Assembly: GCF_000410515.1 (NCBI RefSeq)
Contig: NC_021500.1
Location: 2,542,001 to 2,606,000 of the forward strand
DNA from: Enterobacter sp. R4-368
GTDB lineage: Bacteria; Pseudomonadota; Gammaproteobacteria; Enterobacterales; Enterobacteriaceae
DNA length: 64,000 nt
Direction: 5' to 3'
In this document: piece after piece, positions 18,350 to 34,202 of the stretch
How the letters are laid out: every line of letters starts with the position of its first letter
Position numbering within the stretch: position 1 is the stretch's first letter
The notes under the pieces: model-generated
Told to the model about the DNA's origin: nothing
What the model saw: only the letters and a program-made list of their open reading frames with translations
Database searches by the model: none
Position numbers and translations under genes: made by a program

Positions 18350-18362
18350 TTATCCTCTAAAA

Positions 18363-20758
<2,396 letters not shown>

Positions 20759-20778
20759 TCAATCGCTCGATGACCTGA

Positions 20779-21257
<479 letters not shown>

Positions 21258-21263
21258 CCGCGC

Positions 21264-21291
21264 ATTATACGTAAATCTGAGCCAGACGCAA
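21264..21291 (-). promoter_or_regulatory. S10 operon promoter
   Basis: Minus-strand -35 TTGCGT (21286-21291), 16-base spacer, and a perfect -10 TATAAT (21264-21269). The predicted start is near 21257, giving a leader of about the same length as in E. coli. Confidence 0.8.
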
Positions 21292-21465
21292 GCGTAGTTT
21301 AGAAATTAAGCAGTGCTGCGAGCATGCTCGCAGAACGAACATAACGACAATAAAGTCGGCATCATTTCTCACGAGCTGCCACGCAACATCAGTAATAGTT
21401 AATTGGCTTTCACACCGCAATTTCGCATTCTGCATGCCACCCGTTACTGACTCTGGCAGGACGCC
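21292..21465. other. Intergenic region between S10 promoter and hopD, with 18-bp palindrome
   Basis: Together with the leader this makes a 375-base stretch without a gene. The outer part holds an uninterrupted 18-bp palindrome CTGCGAGCATGCTCGCAG (21316-21333), 25 bases upstream of the S10 -35 box, and the presumed hopD promoter, which I cannot place. No RNA gene is recognisable. Confidence 0.6.
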
Positions 21466-21933
21466 ATGTTTTTTCTCGCGGTTTACTTGTTACTCAATCT
21501 AATGCTTGCCTGGTACGACATCCGTAACGGGTTATTGCCAGATCGTTTCACCTGCCCTCTTCTTTGGGCGGGACTACTTTGGCACTGCTTCGCAAATGCT
21601 GAATTATTGAAGCAAGCGGTTATCGGCGCAGCGGCAGGTTACATAGGGTTTGCTGTTATTTATTGGGGCTACAAAATGTTGCGCGGTAAGGAAGGGCTTG
21701 GCTACGGTGACGTAAAATATCTTTCGGCTCTCGGGGCCTGGCATGGCTGGCAGAGTTTACCTGGACTGGTTTTTATAGCCGCCTTGTTGGCCTGCAGTGT
21801 GGTAAGTATTAACGCGCTCCGATTGCGAAGTTTGCAGGCATTAAAAAACCCACTGCCTTTCGGGCCATTTCTGGCGGCAGCGGGTTTACTGACAGGATAC
21901 CATTCTGTGATACCAACTACTCTTCCACTTTGA
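21466..21933 (+). CDS. hopD: Short prepilin-peptidase-like leader peptidase HopD
   Basis: 155 residues. It belongs to the type IV prepilin peptidase (A24) family and is inner-membrane with several hydrophobic segments. Both catalytic Asp motifs are visible: [10 protein letters not shown] near residues 17-26 and [14 protein letters not shown] near residues 81-94. It lacks the N-terminal cysteine-containing methylase domain of full-length enzymes such as E. coli GspO (225 residues), and so resembles Salmonella HopD. No type II secretion genes are adjacent, so the substrate is unknown. The 3' end overlaps convergent bfr by 17 bases and contains the bfr terminator. Confidence 0.85.
   Translation: MFFLAVYLLLNLMLAWYDIRNGLLPDRFTCPLLWAGLLWHCFANAELLKQAVIGAAAGYIGFAVIYWGYKMLRGKEGLGYGDVKYLSALGAWHGWQSLPGLVFIAALLACSVVSINALRLRSLQALKNPLPFGPFLAAAGLLTGYHSVIPTTLPL
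21843..21887 (-). terminator. bfr intrinsic terminator embedded in hopD coding sequence
   Basis: On the minus strand AAACCCGCTGCC and GGCAGTGGGTTT pair (11 of 12 positions) around an 18-base loop, followed by TTTTTT (21843-21848). It begins about 30 bases downstream of the bfr stop and lies entirely inside the 3' part of hopD. On the hopD strand no T run follows the stem. Confidence 0.7.
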
Positions 21934-22393
21934 TTTGCGACTGGAGATAGTTCTGAATACCAATTTTGCTTATCATATCCAGTTCTGTTTCCAGCCAATC
22001 AATATGATGCTCTTCTTCAGCAAGGATCTTGATCATCATGTCGCGGCTAACGTAGTCATGGACACTATCCGCATAAGCGATGGCTTCGCGCAGATCCTTC
22101 GCGCCTTCCAGTTCCAGTCGGAGGTCCGATTGCAGCATCTCCTCAACGTCTTCACCAATGCCCAGTTTGCCCAAATCCTGCAAATTAGGGATACCTTCAA
22201 GAAATAAAATACGCTCGATGTAGAGATCGGCGTGTTTCATTTCATCAATAGATTCATGGTATTCGACATCGTTGAGGCGCGTCAGACCCCAGTTTTTGAA
22301 CATTCTCGCATGGAGAAAGTACTGGTTTATTGCGACAAGCTCATTTCCCAATAATTTATTGAGATAATTTATGATTTTAACATCACCTTTCAT
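21917..22393 (-). CDS. bfr: Bacterioferritin
   Basis: 158 residues, the E. coli length. It forms a 24-mer iron-storage shell with heme at the dimer interfaces. All ferroxidase ligands are present (Glu18, Glu51, His54, and the later EEEHH region with Glu127 and His130), and Met52, the heme ligand, is in the DEMKHAD segment. bfd, encoding its reductase partner, lies 72 bases upstream. Confidence 0.98.
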   Translation of the reverse strand: MKGDVKIINYLNKLLGNELVAINQYFLHARMFKNWGLTRLNDVEYHESIDEMKHADLYIERILFLEGIPNLQDLGKLGIGEDVEEMLQSDLRLELEGAKDLREAIAYADSVHDYVSRDMMIKILAEEEHHIDWLETELDMISKIGIQNYLQSQIKVEE

Positions 22394-22465
22394 TATGTAG
22401 TCCCTCCGCTTCCACTCATTGAAGCGTAGATGGGGCTACAAGGATGTCAAAAAAAAGATACGGAC

Positions 22466-22660
22466 TCAGGCAATCTCTTTATATTCCGGCATCCGGGTAA
22501 GTTCGTCTTGCATGATCTCTCTTGCTGCGCGAACACATTTACCACACTGATTTCCAACCGGAACAAATTTGCGGAGTTGCTGAAATGATTGAGGATGAAA
22601 CTGGCGCACTGCCTGACGAATTTTTTTATCACTCACACCATTACACAAACAAACGTACAT
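22466..22660 (-). CDS. bfd: Bacterioferritin-associated ferredoxin Bfd
   Basis: 64 residues when started at ATG 22660 (MYVCLCNGVSDKKIRQAVRQ). Four Cys (4, 6, 39 and 42: VCLC and NQCGKC) bind a [2Fe-2S] cluster. Bfd passes electrons to bacterioferritin to release stored iron, so iron limitation should induce it. An in-frame ATG two codons upstream is possible but lacks support. A candidate Fur site overlaps its promoter. Confidence 0.95.
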   Translation of the reverse strand: MYVCLCNGVSDKKIRQAVRQFHPQSFQQLRKFVPVGNQCGKCVRAAREIMQDELTRMPEYKEIA

Positions 22661-22687
22661 GATCACTCCCGTTCAATTTCTGCGCAA

Positions 22688-22716
22688 AGTGTAAATGAGA
22701 ATAGTTGCGATTACAA
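22688..22716 (-). promoter_or_regulatory. bfd promoter with candidate Fur box
   Basis: Minus-strand -35 TTGTAA (22711-22716), 17-base spacer, -10 TACACT (22688-22693). Bases 22691-22709 match 11 of 19 positions of the Fur consensus and overlap the -10 box and spacer, which would allow iron repression. Confidence 0.5.
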
Positions 22717-22793
22717 TAGCGCAACTGTAAAGCTGCTCGCCCGGTGCGTAGCTTAATTTCGAAAAAGTATTTCGACCGTAAATAGCGGACAGC

Positions 22794-22820
22794 AAAAAGG
22801 GCGCCGATGCGCCCTTTTTT
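22794..22820 (-). terminator. str operon terminator after tufA
   Basis: AAAAAGGGCGC (22794-22804), CGAT loop, GCGCCCTTTTT (22809-22819): a perfect 11-bp stem with T runs on both strands, so it can stop transcription in both directions. It sits 18 bases beyond the tufA stop. Confidence 0.93.
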
Positions 22821-22838
22821 CAATTCAAAGCTAATTAA

Positions 22839-24080
<1,242 letters not shown>

Positions 24081-24093
24081 TTAACCCTGCGGC

Positions 24094-26793
<2,700 letters not shown>

Positions 26794-26875
26794 TTAATTC
26801 AGGATTGTCCAAAACTCTAAGAGTTTAGTTTGACATTAAAGTTAAAACAGTTTGGCCTTACTTAACGGAGAACCA

Positions 26876-27353
<478 letters not shown>

Positions 27354-27374
27354 GAAATATACAGCGATCACACA

Positions 27375-27662
27375 TTACCAATGCATCTGAACAGCGTTTT
27401 TCACCGTCAGGCTAACGAAATCAGTATAGCCAACCCTGACAACGCTGCTTGAAATTTGACCACCCAGACCACGGGCATCGATATCTTCTTTCAGCGCGTG
27501 CACAGTTATGGGGGCGTTTAGCAATAACTCAACATAGCGCCCGTTTTGCAAGGCCGCCGTTACGCCATCTGAAAGCAGCAGCAGATCGTCGCCGGGGCGC
27601 AGCAAACGGAGCATCGACGCCATATCATACTGCCAGGGAGAGCGGGACAAGGTATGCAGCAT
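27375..27662 (-). CDS. tusB: Sulfurtransferase complex subunit TusB
   Basis: 95 residues, [13 protein letters not shown] start, same length as E. coli TusB. It is a structural subunit of the TusBCD complex that relays sulfur from TusA to TusE and MnmA for 2-thiouridine in tRNA. Last gene of yheO-tusDCB, 7 bases after tusC. Confidence 0.95.
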   Translation of the reverse strand: MLHTLSRSPWQYDMASMLRLLRPGDDLLLLSDGVTAALQNGRYVELLLNAPITVHALKEDIDARGLGGQISSSVVRVGYTDFVSLTVKNAVQMHW

Positions 27663-27669
27663 AAATGCC

Positions 27670-28029
27670 TCAAAAGGTCAGAACGACGGTGTAGCTATCG
27701 AGCTTTTCGCGCAGCGCGTCCGGTTCCAGGCGCTGAGCCGGCAACACGAAGGTTGTCTCCTCGCCTAACCCACGCTCACGTAGCGAATCTGCACACAGCC
27801 AGCACTGTTCGATGTCATAAAGCGGCAGAACTTTAAACGTCGCGATGTAATCGCGCGCTAATACCGCATCCGGCCGCTGATTGGCCAGCAACTGGAATAC
27901 ACCATCACCAATAAAAAACACGCCGATATCGTCGGTAAACGCAGAAGTCGCCAGCAACGCATCCAGCCCTTCGCGACCAGAAGAGGAGCCATGCGGCGCT
28001 GAAGTAAACACAAAGGCGATACGTTGCAT
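27670..28029 (-). CDS. tusC: Sulfurtransferase complex subunit TusC
   Basis: 119 residues from ATG 28029 ([20 protein letters not shown]), matching the E. coli start. DsrF-like fold. The ATG overlaps the tusD TGA by one base, indicating coupled translation of the complex subunits. Confidence 0.95.
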   Translation of the reverse strand: MQRIAFVFTSAPHGSSSGREGLDALLATSAFTDDIGVFFIGDGVFQLLANQRPDAVLARDYIATFKVLPLYDIEQCWLCADSLRERGLGEETTFVLPAQRLEPDALREKLDSYTVVLTF

Positions 28030-28415
28030 CAGAATTGCACCACCCGATCGCAAGAGAGCGCGGCTTCCGCCAGCGCGCCAAGGCCGGTCAGTGAAAAACC
28101 GGCTTGCAGGTTTGCACCAGGCAGCGCCAGACGTTGTGCTTCGGCATCATCAACAACGCCACGACGCAATGCGGCGGCAACGCAGATATGCAGCTCGACC
28201 TGATGTTCCTCATGCAGGCGTTGCCAGGCGCGAACCAGGTCAAATTCATCACTGGCGGGCGCAGTGAGCGCGTTCGCATTGCTCACCCCTTCGCGATAAA
28301 AAAAGACGCTGGCTAGTGTATGCCCGGCATCCAGTAGCGCCTGCGCAAACTGGTACGCGCTGCTGGCCTGTTGCGTACCATACGCCGGGCCGGTGACCAT
28401 CAGGGCAAAACGCAT
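28029..28415 (-). CDS. tusD: Sulfurtransferase subunit TusD
   Basis: 128 residues ([20 protein letters not shown]). The sulfur-carrying active-site Cys78 is present in [14 protein letters not shown]. TusD accepts persulfide from TusA within TusBCD. Its ATG overlaps the last base of yheO. Confidence 0.96.
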   Translation of the reverse strand: MRFALMVTGPAYGTQQASSAYQFAQALLDAGHTLASVFFYREGVSNANALTAPASDEFDLVRAWQRLHEEHQVELHICVAAALRRGVVDDAEAQRLALPGANLQAGFSLTGLGALAEAALSCDRVVQF

Positions 28416-29137
28416 TAACGATCCTGTACGGAAAAATCGCCGCTTTTGAACTGGCGGATATAGAGGTAAACGGTGTGCTTGGAAATATTGAGGCGATCGG
28501 CGACCTGGTTGATAGCATCTTTGATATCAAAGATTCCCTTCTCATAGAGGTTCAGTACGATCTGGCGATTCTTGGCGTTGTTGGAAACGTTACGATCCGC
28601 GTTGACCTCTTCAATGGTGAACTCCAGCGTTTGCATGACCAGATCTTCCACCGAGGAAGCAAAGTTCACCGAAGAGCCAACATCAGGCGTTTCCGGCGGC
28701 ACAAAGGTGCTCATGATCTGTGAGAACGGCACATCAAGGTTCATGTTGATGCATAACAGGCCAATCACGCGGTGATCGCGGTTACGGATAGCAATAGTGA
28801 CGGACTTCATCAGCACACCGCTTTTCGCACGCGTGAAGTAGCACTTCGATACGCTGCTGTCGGCACCGGTCATATCATGCAGCATGCGCAGGGCGAGATC
28901 GGTGATGGGCGAGCCAATTTTACGCCCTGTGTGTTCGCCATTGGCAATACGGATTGCGGAACATTTCAAATCTTGCAGGGAGTGCAAAACAATTTCACAG
29001 TGGCTGCCAATGAGCATCGCTAACCCGTCCACCACCGCTTCATAGGATTTCAGGATATCGAAGTCGGTCTGATCGAAAGGACGTTGATCCAGTAAATCAA
29101 GCTCACTGGTTTCGTTGGTTAATAGCGACCTGGACAT
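28415..29137 (-). CDS. yheO: YheO-type PAS/HTH DNA-binding protein
   Basis: 240 residues from ATG 29137 ([20 protein letters not shown]), the E. coli start; the four extra codons upstream are unsupported. An N-terminal YheO PAS-like domain (about 25-140, with the LVCINMNLD-type core ending) and a C-terminal helix-turn-helix ([20 protein letters not shown]) are seen. It is probably a transcription regulator, target unknown. It is the first gene of the tusDCB operon. Confidence 0.93.
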   Translation of the reverse strand: MSRSLLTNETSELDLLDQRPFDQTDFDILKSYEAVVDGLAMLIGSHCEIVLHSLQDLKCSAIRIANGEHTGRKIGSPITDLALRMLHDMTGADSSVSKCYFTRAKSGVLMKSVTIAIRNRDHRVIGLLCINMNLDVPFSQIMSTFVPPETPDVGSSVNFASSVEDLVMQTLEFTIEEVNADRNVSNNAKNRQIVLNLYEKGIFDIKDAINQVADRLNISKHTVYLYIRQFKSGDFSVQDR

Positions 29138-29257
29138 GAAAAAAAACACTCCTTTTCAGGAACCTGTCGTTATGTTTTCAGGGCAGGCTCAGTATTTATA
29201 TGGGGATATAAATTAATACATCGTAGGTTAAGCTTTCCAGAATTATATCCCTGCTGC

Positions 29258-29286
29258 AAAAAAAAACGCCGCCCGAAGGCGGCGTT
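29258..29286 (-). terminator. fkpA terminator
   Basis: On the minus strand AACGCCGCC-TTCG-GGCGGCGTT is followed by an unbroken T run (29258-29266). It starts about 11 bases after the fkpA stop and is one of the strongest terminators in the window. Confidence 0.93.
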
Positions 29287-29296
29287 ATTGCAAATT

Positions 29297-30169
29297 TTAT
29301 TTCTTACTGGTGTCTGCGGCTTTCGCGTCTGCAGCTTTATCACCAGCTGCCGGAGCAGCATCTGCCGCCGGGGCGTCAGCTTTCGGCGCTGCGGCATCGG
29401 CTTTCGGCGCGGCCTTGATATCCAACAGCTCTACATCGAATACCAGCGTGGAGTTAGCCGGAATACCCGGAACGCCAGTTTTTCCGTAAGCCAGTGCCGG
29501 CGGGATAACCAGTTTGATCTTGCCGCCTTTCTTGATGTTTTTCAGGCCTTCAGTCCAGCCAGGGATAACACCATCAAGACGGAAAGAGAGCGGCTCACCA
29601 CGGGTGTAAGAGTTATCGAACTCTTTACCGTCGATCAGCGTACCTTTGTAGTTCACAACAACCGTGTCGCTGTCTTTCGGCGCATCGCCGGTACCTTCTT
29701 TCTCTACTTTGTACAGCAGACCGGTATCGGACGTTTTCACACCTTTCTCTTTAGCGAAGGTGTCACGGAAGGCTTTGCCTTTCGCTTCGTTGTCAGCAGC
29801 GTCTTTTTCCATGCGATCCTGCGCGGCAGTTTTCACACGGGTCTCAAACGCTTGCAGGGTTTGTTCGATCTCCTGGTCGCTCAGTTTGCTCTTATCAGCA
29901 AACGCGTCCTGAACACCAGCGATCAGCTGAGCTTTATCCAGTTTGATGCCCAGTTTTTCCTGCTCTTTCAGCGAGTTTTCCATGTAGCGGCCCAGCGAAG
30001 CGCCCAGCGCATAGGCGGATTTCTGGTCGTCATTTTTAAATGCCGCTTTGCTGTCAGCTGCTGCAGCCGGTTCTTTCTTTGCAGCAGCATCGGCAGCGAA
30101 AGAGATCGGTGCGTGAAGGGCGACGGCCATCGTGGTCGCCAGCAGCGTGACTTTAAACAGTGATTTCAT
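29297..30169 (-). CDS. fkpA: Periplasmic FKBP-type peptidyl-prolyl isomerase FkpA
   Basis: 290 residues from ATG 30169. A Sec signal peptide (MKSLFKVTLLATTMAVALHA, cleaved near SFA-ADA) is followed by a helical dimerisation domain (to about residue 140) and an FKBP domain (DSDTVVVNYKGTLIDGKEFD to LVFDVELLDI). FkpA is a chaperone and prolyl isomerase for envelope proteins. The C-terminus has an Ala/Asp/Pro/Lys-rich tail of about 38 residues, longer than in E. coli FkpA (270 residues in total). A sigma-E-type promoter lies upstream. Confidence 0.97.
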   Translation of the reverse strand: MKSLFKVTLLATTMAVALHAPISFAADAAAKKEPAAAADSKAAFKNDDQKSAYALGASLGRYMENSLKEQEKLGIKLDKAQLIAGVQDAFADKSKLSDQEIEQTLQAFETRVKTAAQDRMEKDAADNEAKGKAFRDTFAKEKGVKTSDTGLLYKVEKEGTGDAPKDSDTVVVNYKGTLIDGKEFDNSYTRGEPLSFRLDGVIPGWTEGLKNIKKGGKIKLVIPPALAYGKTGVPGIPANSTLVFDVELLDIKAAPKADAAAPKADAPAADAAPAAGDKAADAKAADTSKK

Positions 30170-30284
30170 CCATTTCTCCAGGGGCCGGGGCATCTCGCCC
30201 CAGGGTTAAACAAAAAGTAAGAGACGTACTATAAAGCGTTGCGGTGGAAATCAACATAAGGACACCACCTGAATTCACCTGTTT

Positions 30285-30312
30285 TCTGACTATTTTTGTT
30301 TAAATAAGTTTC
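30285..30312 (-). promoter_or_regulatory. Candidate sigma-E promoter of fkpA
   Basis: On the minus strand GAAACTT (30306-30312), 16 bases, TCAGA (30285-30289). This resembles the GGAACTT/TCTGA sigma-E consensus, and fkpA is a known sigma-E regulon member in E. coli. Confidence 0.65.
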
Positions 30313-30406
30313 TGCTTTTCTTTGCCAGAGCTGTACCTGGCGGCAAAGTTCAGTAAAATTCGCCCGTTTAATGAAAATCGGGCCGGACGCAATCCAGAGG
30401 TGATGT

Positions 30407-30625
30407 ATGCATGAGTTAACAATAGAAGCGCGACTGGCGGAACTGGAAAGCCGGTTGGCTTTTCAGGAGAAGACCATTGAGGAATTGAACCAGACGGTTG
30501 TCGCCCATGAACTGGAAATGGCGAAGCTGCGCGAACATCTGCGGTTAATGGCAGAAAAGCTCAAAGCCAGCCAGCCTTCGCACATGGCCTCCCCTTCCGA
30601 AGAGACGCCGCCGCCCCATTATTAA
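30407..30625 (+). CDS. slyX: SlyX protein
   Basis: 72 residues. Heptad-patterned coiled coil for about the first 50 residues ([20 protein letters not shown]), then a Pro-rich tail. The function is unknown. It is divergent from fkpA and convergent with slyD, as in E. coli. Confidence 0.95.
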   Translation: MHELTIEARLAELESRLAFQEKTIEELNQTVVAHELEMAKLREHLRLMAEKLKASQPSHMASPSEETPPPHY

Positions 30626-30637
30626 GGCGTAAAAAAA

Positions 30638-30653
30638 AGCGGGTTTCCCCGCT
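30638..30653 (-). terminator. slyD terminator
   Basis: On the minus strand AGCGGG-GAAA-CCCGCT is followed by a T run (30631-30637). It lies 12 bases after the slyX stop but is oriented to stop slyD transcripts, about 130 bases beyond slyD. Confidence 0.75.
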
Positions 30654-30783
30654 CATCACTAACGCTATGGATTTCGTGTTGCAGGCAGGCGGCAAACTTG
30701 AAAATCCCCGGGAGCACAGAAAACTATGCGACCGGGGTTTAAAAGCGAAGCCAACGCCCCTGCGACGCGAAAGACGACGCGTA

Positions 30784-31371
30784 TTAGTGGCAGCCGCAGC
30801 CACCGTTACCGCCGCAACCACCTTTCCCGTGGTCATGGCCGTGATCGTGACCGTGGCCGCCGCAGCAACCGTCATGATCGTGGTCGTGGTCATGATCGTG
30901 ACCATGCGGGCCGTGAACGTGGCCATGAGCCAGCTCTTCTTCGGTTGCTTCGCGGATAGCGACAACTTCAACGTTGAACTTCAGATTCTGGCCAGCCAGC
31001 ATGTGGTTGCCGTCAACAACAACGTGGTCGTCTTCCACTTCGGTGATTTCTACCGGTACCGGGCCCTGGTCGGTTTCCGCCAGGAAGCGCATGCCAACCT
31101 GCAGCTCATCAACGCCCATAAAGACGTCTTTCGGTACGCGCTGCACCAGGTTTTCGTCGTACTGACCGTAAGCGTCGTTCGCGCCAACAGCCACATCGAA
31201 TTTGTCGCCGACTTCGTGACCGTCCAGCGCGTTTTCCAGACCAGAGATCAGGGAACCGTGACCGTGCAGGTAGTCCAGCGGCGCACTCACCGGAGACTCA
31301 TCAACCAATACACCGTCTTCTGTACGTACCTGATAGGCCAGGCTGACCACCAGGTCTTTTGCTACTTTCAT
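30784..31371 (-). CDS. slyD: FKBP-type peptidyl-prolyl isomerase and metallochaperone SlyD
   Basis: 195 residues. The FKBP domain (about 1-70 and 129-147) is interrupted by the IF chaperone domain (about 70-128). The C-terminal tail of about 50 residues is almost only His, Asp, Gly and Cys, and binds nickel and other metals; SlyD feeds nickel to [NiFe]-hydrogenase maturation with HypB. Upstream GGAGATATC is a good ribosome-binding site. Confidence 0.97.
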   Translation of the reverse strand: MKVAKDLVVSLAYQVRTEDGVLVDESPVSAPLDYLHGHGSLISGLENALDGHEVGDKFDVAVGANDAYGQYDENLVQRVPKDVFMGVDELQVGMRFLAETDQGPVPVEITEVEDDHVVVDGNHMLAGQNLKFNVEVVAIREATEEELAHGHVHGPHGHDHDHDHDHDGCCGGHGHDHGHDHGKGGCGGNGGCGCH

Positions 31372-31465
31372 GATATCTCCTGAGCGTGGGAAAATTACTG
31401 GCGCAGATTGTAGCGGAATTCTGCACCCGTGTACCCTCTAGCTTAAAAAAAGCTGCCCGATCTCG

Positions 31466-31666
31466 CTAGTCCGGATGAAAAATGCCAATCACTTGCTCAT
31501 CTTTGCGAACATGCTCGCGGGCTTCTTTATCCGCTTCACGCATCTGGTGCCCACACTTAACGCACTCAACAATATCAACATTATTCTCACGCCACATTGC
31601 CATTGAGTCCTTCGCCTGGCATGCCGGGCAAACCGCCCCGGCGATAAAACGTTTTCGTACAGCCAT
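31466..31666 (-). CDS. yheV: YheV family zinc-ribbon protein
   Basis: 66 residues from ATG 31666 (MAVRKRFIAGAVCPACQAKD). Two CXXC pairs (VCPACQ and VECVKCGHQ) suggest a small zinc ribbon. The function is unknown. It begins 10 bases after kefB and is probably in the kefGB-yheV operon, as in E. coli. Confidence 0.93.
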   Translation of the reverse strand: MAVRKRFIAGAVCPACQAKDSMAMWRENNVDIVECVKCGHQMREADKEAREHVRKDEQVIGIFHPD

Positions 31667-31676
31667 TCGATTCCCC

Positions 31677-33482
31677 TTATTCAAACTCGTCCCAGCCATC
31701 CAGCTGGCGACGCTCTTGCTGCATTTCACGCTGGAAAATCTCCTCCAGCTCGCGCCGCGCTTCGCGGACACGGGAAATTTGCATCGTATCGGTATGCACC
31801 GGCATCAGCTCGCGCAGCATACGCATATCTAAACGTTTAAAGTGCAGTTGCGCACGCTGAGCCTGATGGGGATGCATCCCCAGCGAAATAAGCGTCTTAC
31901 GTCCTAACTCCAGCGCACTGGAGAAGGTCTCGCGGGAAAACTGCGTCACACCGGCCTGCAGGAGTTCATGTGCTTCCACACGCCCACGGGCGCGAGCCAG
32001 GATTGCCAGGTTCGGAAAATGCTGCTGGCAAATCTCCACCAGCTTCATCGTATCCAGCGGGTCATTACAGGTGATGACGATCGATTGCGCCGCCTCCGCG
32101 CCCGCCGAGCGCAGCAGCTCCACCTGGGTTGCATCCCCGTAATAGACCTTATAACCATATTTACGCATCAGGTTGACGGCGCTGATATCGCGCTCAAGCA
32201 CAGTAATGCGCATCTTGTTCGCCATTAACAAGCGGCCAATCACCTGACCAAAACGCCCAAACCCCACCACAATCACCTGCGGTTTGTCGTCTTCCACCCA
32301 TGGAGTCTCATCTTCATCTTCCGGGGTGTTAAAACGCCGGGAGAGAAGTTTATCCACGCCACGCATCAGCAGCGGTGTGGTCATCATCGACAACGTGACG
32401 GTGACCAGCAGCAGCGCCATTTGATCGTTCTGGAACAAGCGCTGAGAAGTCGCCGAGGAGAACAAGACAAACGCGAATTCACCACCCTGGCTTAACACAC
32501 CGGCGAACTGCATACGCTCCGAACTGCGCAAACCGTATATTCGCGCCAGCCCGTACAGCACCAGTGATTTCACCGCCACCAGTACCGCAACGCTCAGTAC
32601 CACCCATAACAGATGGGTATAGAGCACCCCAAGGTTCAGCGCCATGCCAACGGAAATAAAAAACAGCCCCAGCAACAGCCCTTTAAAAGGCTCGATGGCG
32701 ATCTCCAGCTCGTGGCGATATTCACTTTCAGCCAGCAACACACCGGCGATAAAGGTTCCCAGCGCCATCGATAACCCCAGTGCATCCATAAACAGCGCCG
32801 AGCCAAGCACCAACAGTAAGGTCGCGGCGGTAAACACTTCACGCACGCCGGAACCGGCAATAAAGCGAAACACAGGCCGCAGCAAATAACGCCCGCCAAT
32901 CAACATGCCCGCGAACGCCAGCACTTTCATGCCAACCTTCATCCAGTCGAGATGCTCATCACCATTGCCCGCCAGCAACGGCACCAGCGCCAGCGCCGGG
33001 ATCACAGCTAAATCCTGAAACAGCAGCACCGAAAATCCCAGTTGGCCGGATTCGCTGCGGTTCATGCCTTTATCGCGCATCAGTTGCAGCGCCATCGCGG
33101 TGGAAGACATCGCCAGGCCGATACCGCCAATCACCGCCGCCTGCCAGGAAAATTGCGTCAGCATCAGCAGCCCGGCGAGGATCGCCGCGCTCAGCAGCAC
33201 CTGCGCCGCGCCGACGCCAAAGATGGAGCGCCGAAGCTCCCAAAGTTTTCGCGGGTTCAGCTCCAGCCCGATGATAAACATCAGAAACACCACACCCAGC
33301 TCGGAGAAATGGAGGATCTCATCAACATCGCTGATAAACCCCAGCCCCCACGGGCCAATCGCGATACCCGCAAGCAGGTAGCCGAGCACCGCGCCAATCC
33401 CTAAACGCGCGGCAAGCGGAACAGCGACCACCGCCGCAAAAAGAAATAACACACCGGCCAGTAAAAGCGCGGAACCTTCCAT
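31677..33482 (-). CDS. kefB: Glutathione-regulated potassium efflux antiporter KefB
   Basis: 601 residues, the E. coli length. About twelve membrane segments of the CPA2 antiporter family (to about residue 385) are followed by a KTN nucleotide-binding domain ([20 protein letters not shown], near 406) and a charged tail. It releases K+ when glutathione adducts of electrophiles bind, acidifying the cytoplasm for protection. Its ATG overlaps the kefG stop by one base. Confidence 0.97.
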   Translation of the reverse strand: MEGSALLLAGVLFLFAAVVAVPLAARLGIGAVLGYLLAGIAIGPWGLGFISDVDEILHFSELGVVFLMFIIGLELNPRKLWELRRSIFGVGAAQVLLSAAILAGLLMLTQFSWQAAVIGGIGLAMSSTAMALQLMRDKGMNRSESGQLGFSVLLFQDLAVIPALALVPLLAGNGDEHLDWMKVGMKVLAFAGMLIGGRYLLRPVFRFIAGSGVREVFTAATLLLVLGSALFMDALGLSMALGTFIAGVLLAESEYRHELEIAIEPFKGLLLGLFFISVGMALNLGVLYTHLLWVVLSVAVLVAVKSLVLYGLARIYGLRSSERMQFAGVLSQGGEFAFVLFSSATSQRLFQNDQMALLLVTVTLSMMTTPLLMRGVDKLLSRRFNTPEDEDETPWVEDDKPQVIVVGFGRFGQVIGRLLMANKMRITVLERDISAVNLMRKYGYKVYYGDATQVELLRSAGAEAAQSIVITCNDPLDTMKLVEICQQHFPNLAILARARGRVEAHELLQAGVTQFSRETFSSALELGRKTLISLGMHPHQAQRAQLHFKRLDMRMLRELMPVHTDTMQISRVREARRELEEIFQREMQQERRQLDGWDEFE

Positions 33483-34036
33483 TAACGGCCTCCCACAGGC
33501 AACGGTGACGCCAGCCAGTCACCATACGCTTTGGCGTGACTCGCCAACTCCTGCGGCTGTTGCCGGCGCGCCCAGTACACAATAATCGGGCTTAACCAGT
33601 GCATGCGGCACATGGCGGCAGTCAGCTCAAACGGGCGCAAAATATCATTCATGGAGTAGCGGTTAAGCCCATCGTGGCGATACGCGGCCTCCGGTTCCCC
33701 GGTGGTGACCACGCTACGCCAATACTTTCCCGCGAGTTGGTTCCCGCCAATGCCGCTGGCAAAGCCACGGCTTAACACACGATCAAGCCACTCTTTGAGC
33801 AGCGCCGGGCAACTGTAGGTATATAACGGATGTTGAAACACAATGACGTCATGCTCACGCAGCAACGCCTGTTCATAAGGAATATCGATAAAAAAGTCAG
33901 GGTAACGGGCATAAAGATCGTGCACCGTGACATTTTGCAGCTGCGTTGCCGGCTTAAGCAAAACCCGGTTAGCCACCGAGTCCTGTGATTCCGGATGGGC
34001 ATACAGCAGCAACACTTTCGCTGTCTGCGACATCAT
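33482..34036 (-). CDS. kefG: KefB ancillary NAD(P)H oxidoreductase KefG
   Basis: 184 residues from ATG 34036 ([20 protein letters not shown]). It is a flavodoxin-like quinone reductase; [20 protein letters not shown] is the family signature. KefG is required for full KefB activity. It diverges from yheS. Confidence 0.95.
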   Translation of the reverse strand: MMSQTAKVLLLYAHPESQDSVANRVLLKPATQLQNVTVHDLYARYPDFFIDIPYEQALLREHDVIVFQHPLYTYSCPALLKEWLDRVLSRGFASGIGGNQLAGKYWRSVVTTGEPEAAYRHDGLNRYSMNDILRPFELTAAMCRMHWLSPIIVYWARRQQPQELASHAKAYGDWLASPLPVGGR

Positions 34037-34202
34037 TCCCCTCCCGGGTGTCAAACTCTGGCGAGCGGCCTGTGGGCGCTGCCAGAATGATTTTGTCTAT
34101 CATCTTCATTTTGGGCTACCATTGCGGCCCCGGTGCGTCTTTTGGCCGCACTCTTACATTATCATAATGACAAATTAACATAGTCTGAACATACGGCGCC
34201 TT

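Noticed and set aside
22661..22838. Small gene between bfd and tufA (position of chiA in E. coli)
   Set aside because: The short open frame here has no ribosome-binding site or family features; the interval holds only the bfd promoter and the tufA terminator.
30784..30930. Repeated short units that could suggest a CRISPR or tandem repeat array
   Set aside because: The repeats encode the His/Asp/Gly-rich SlyD tail; unit length is irregular and there are no spacers.
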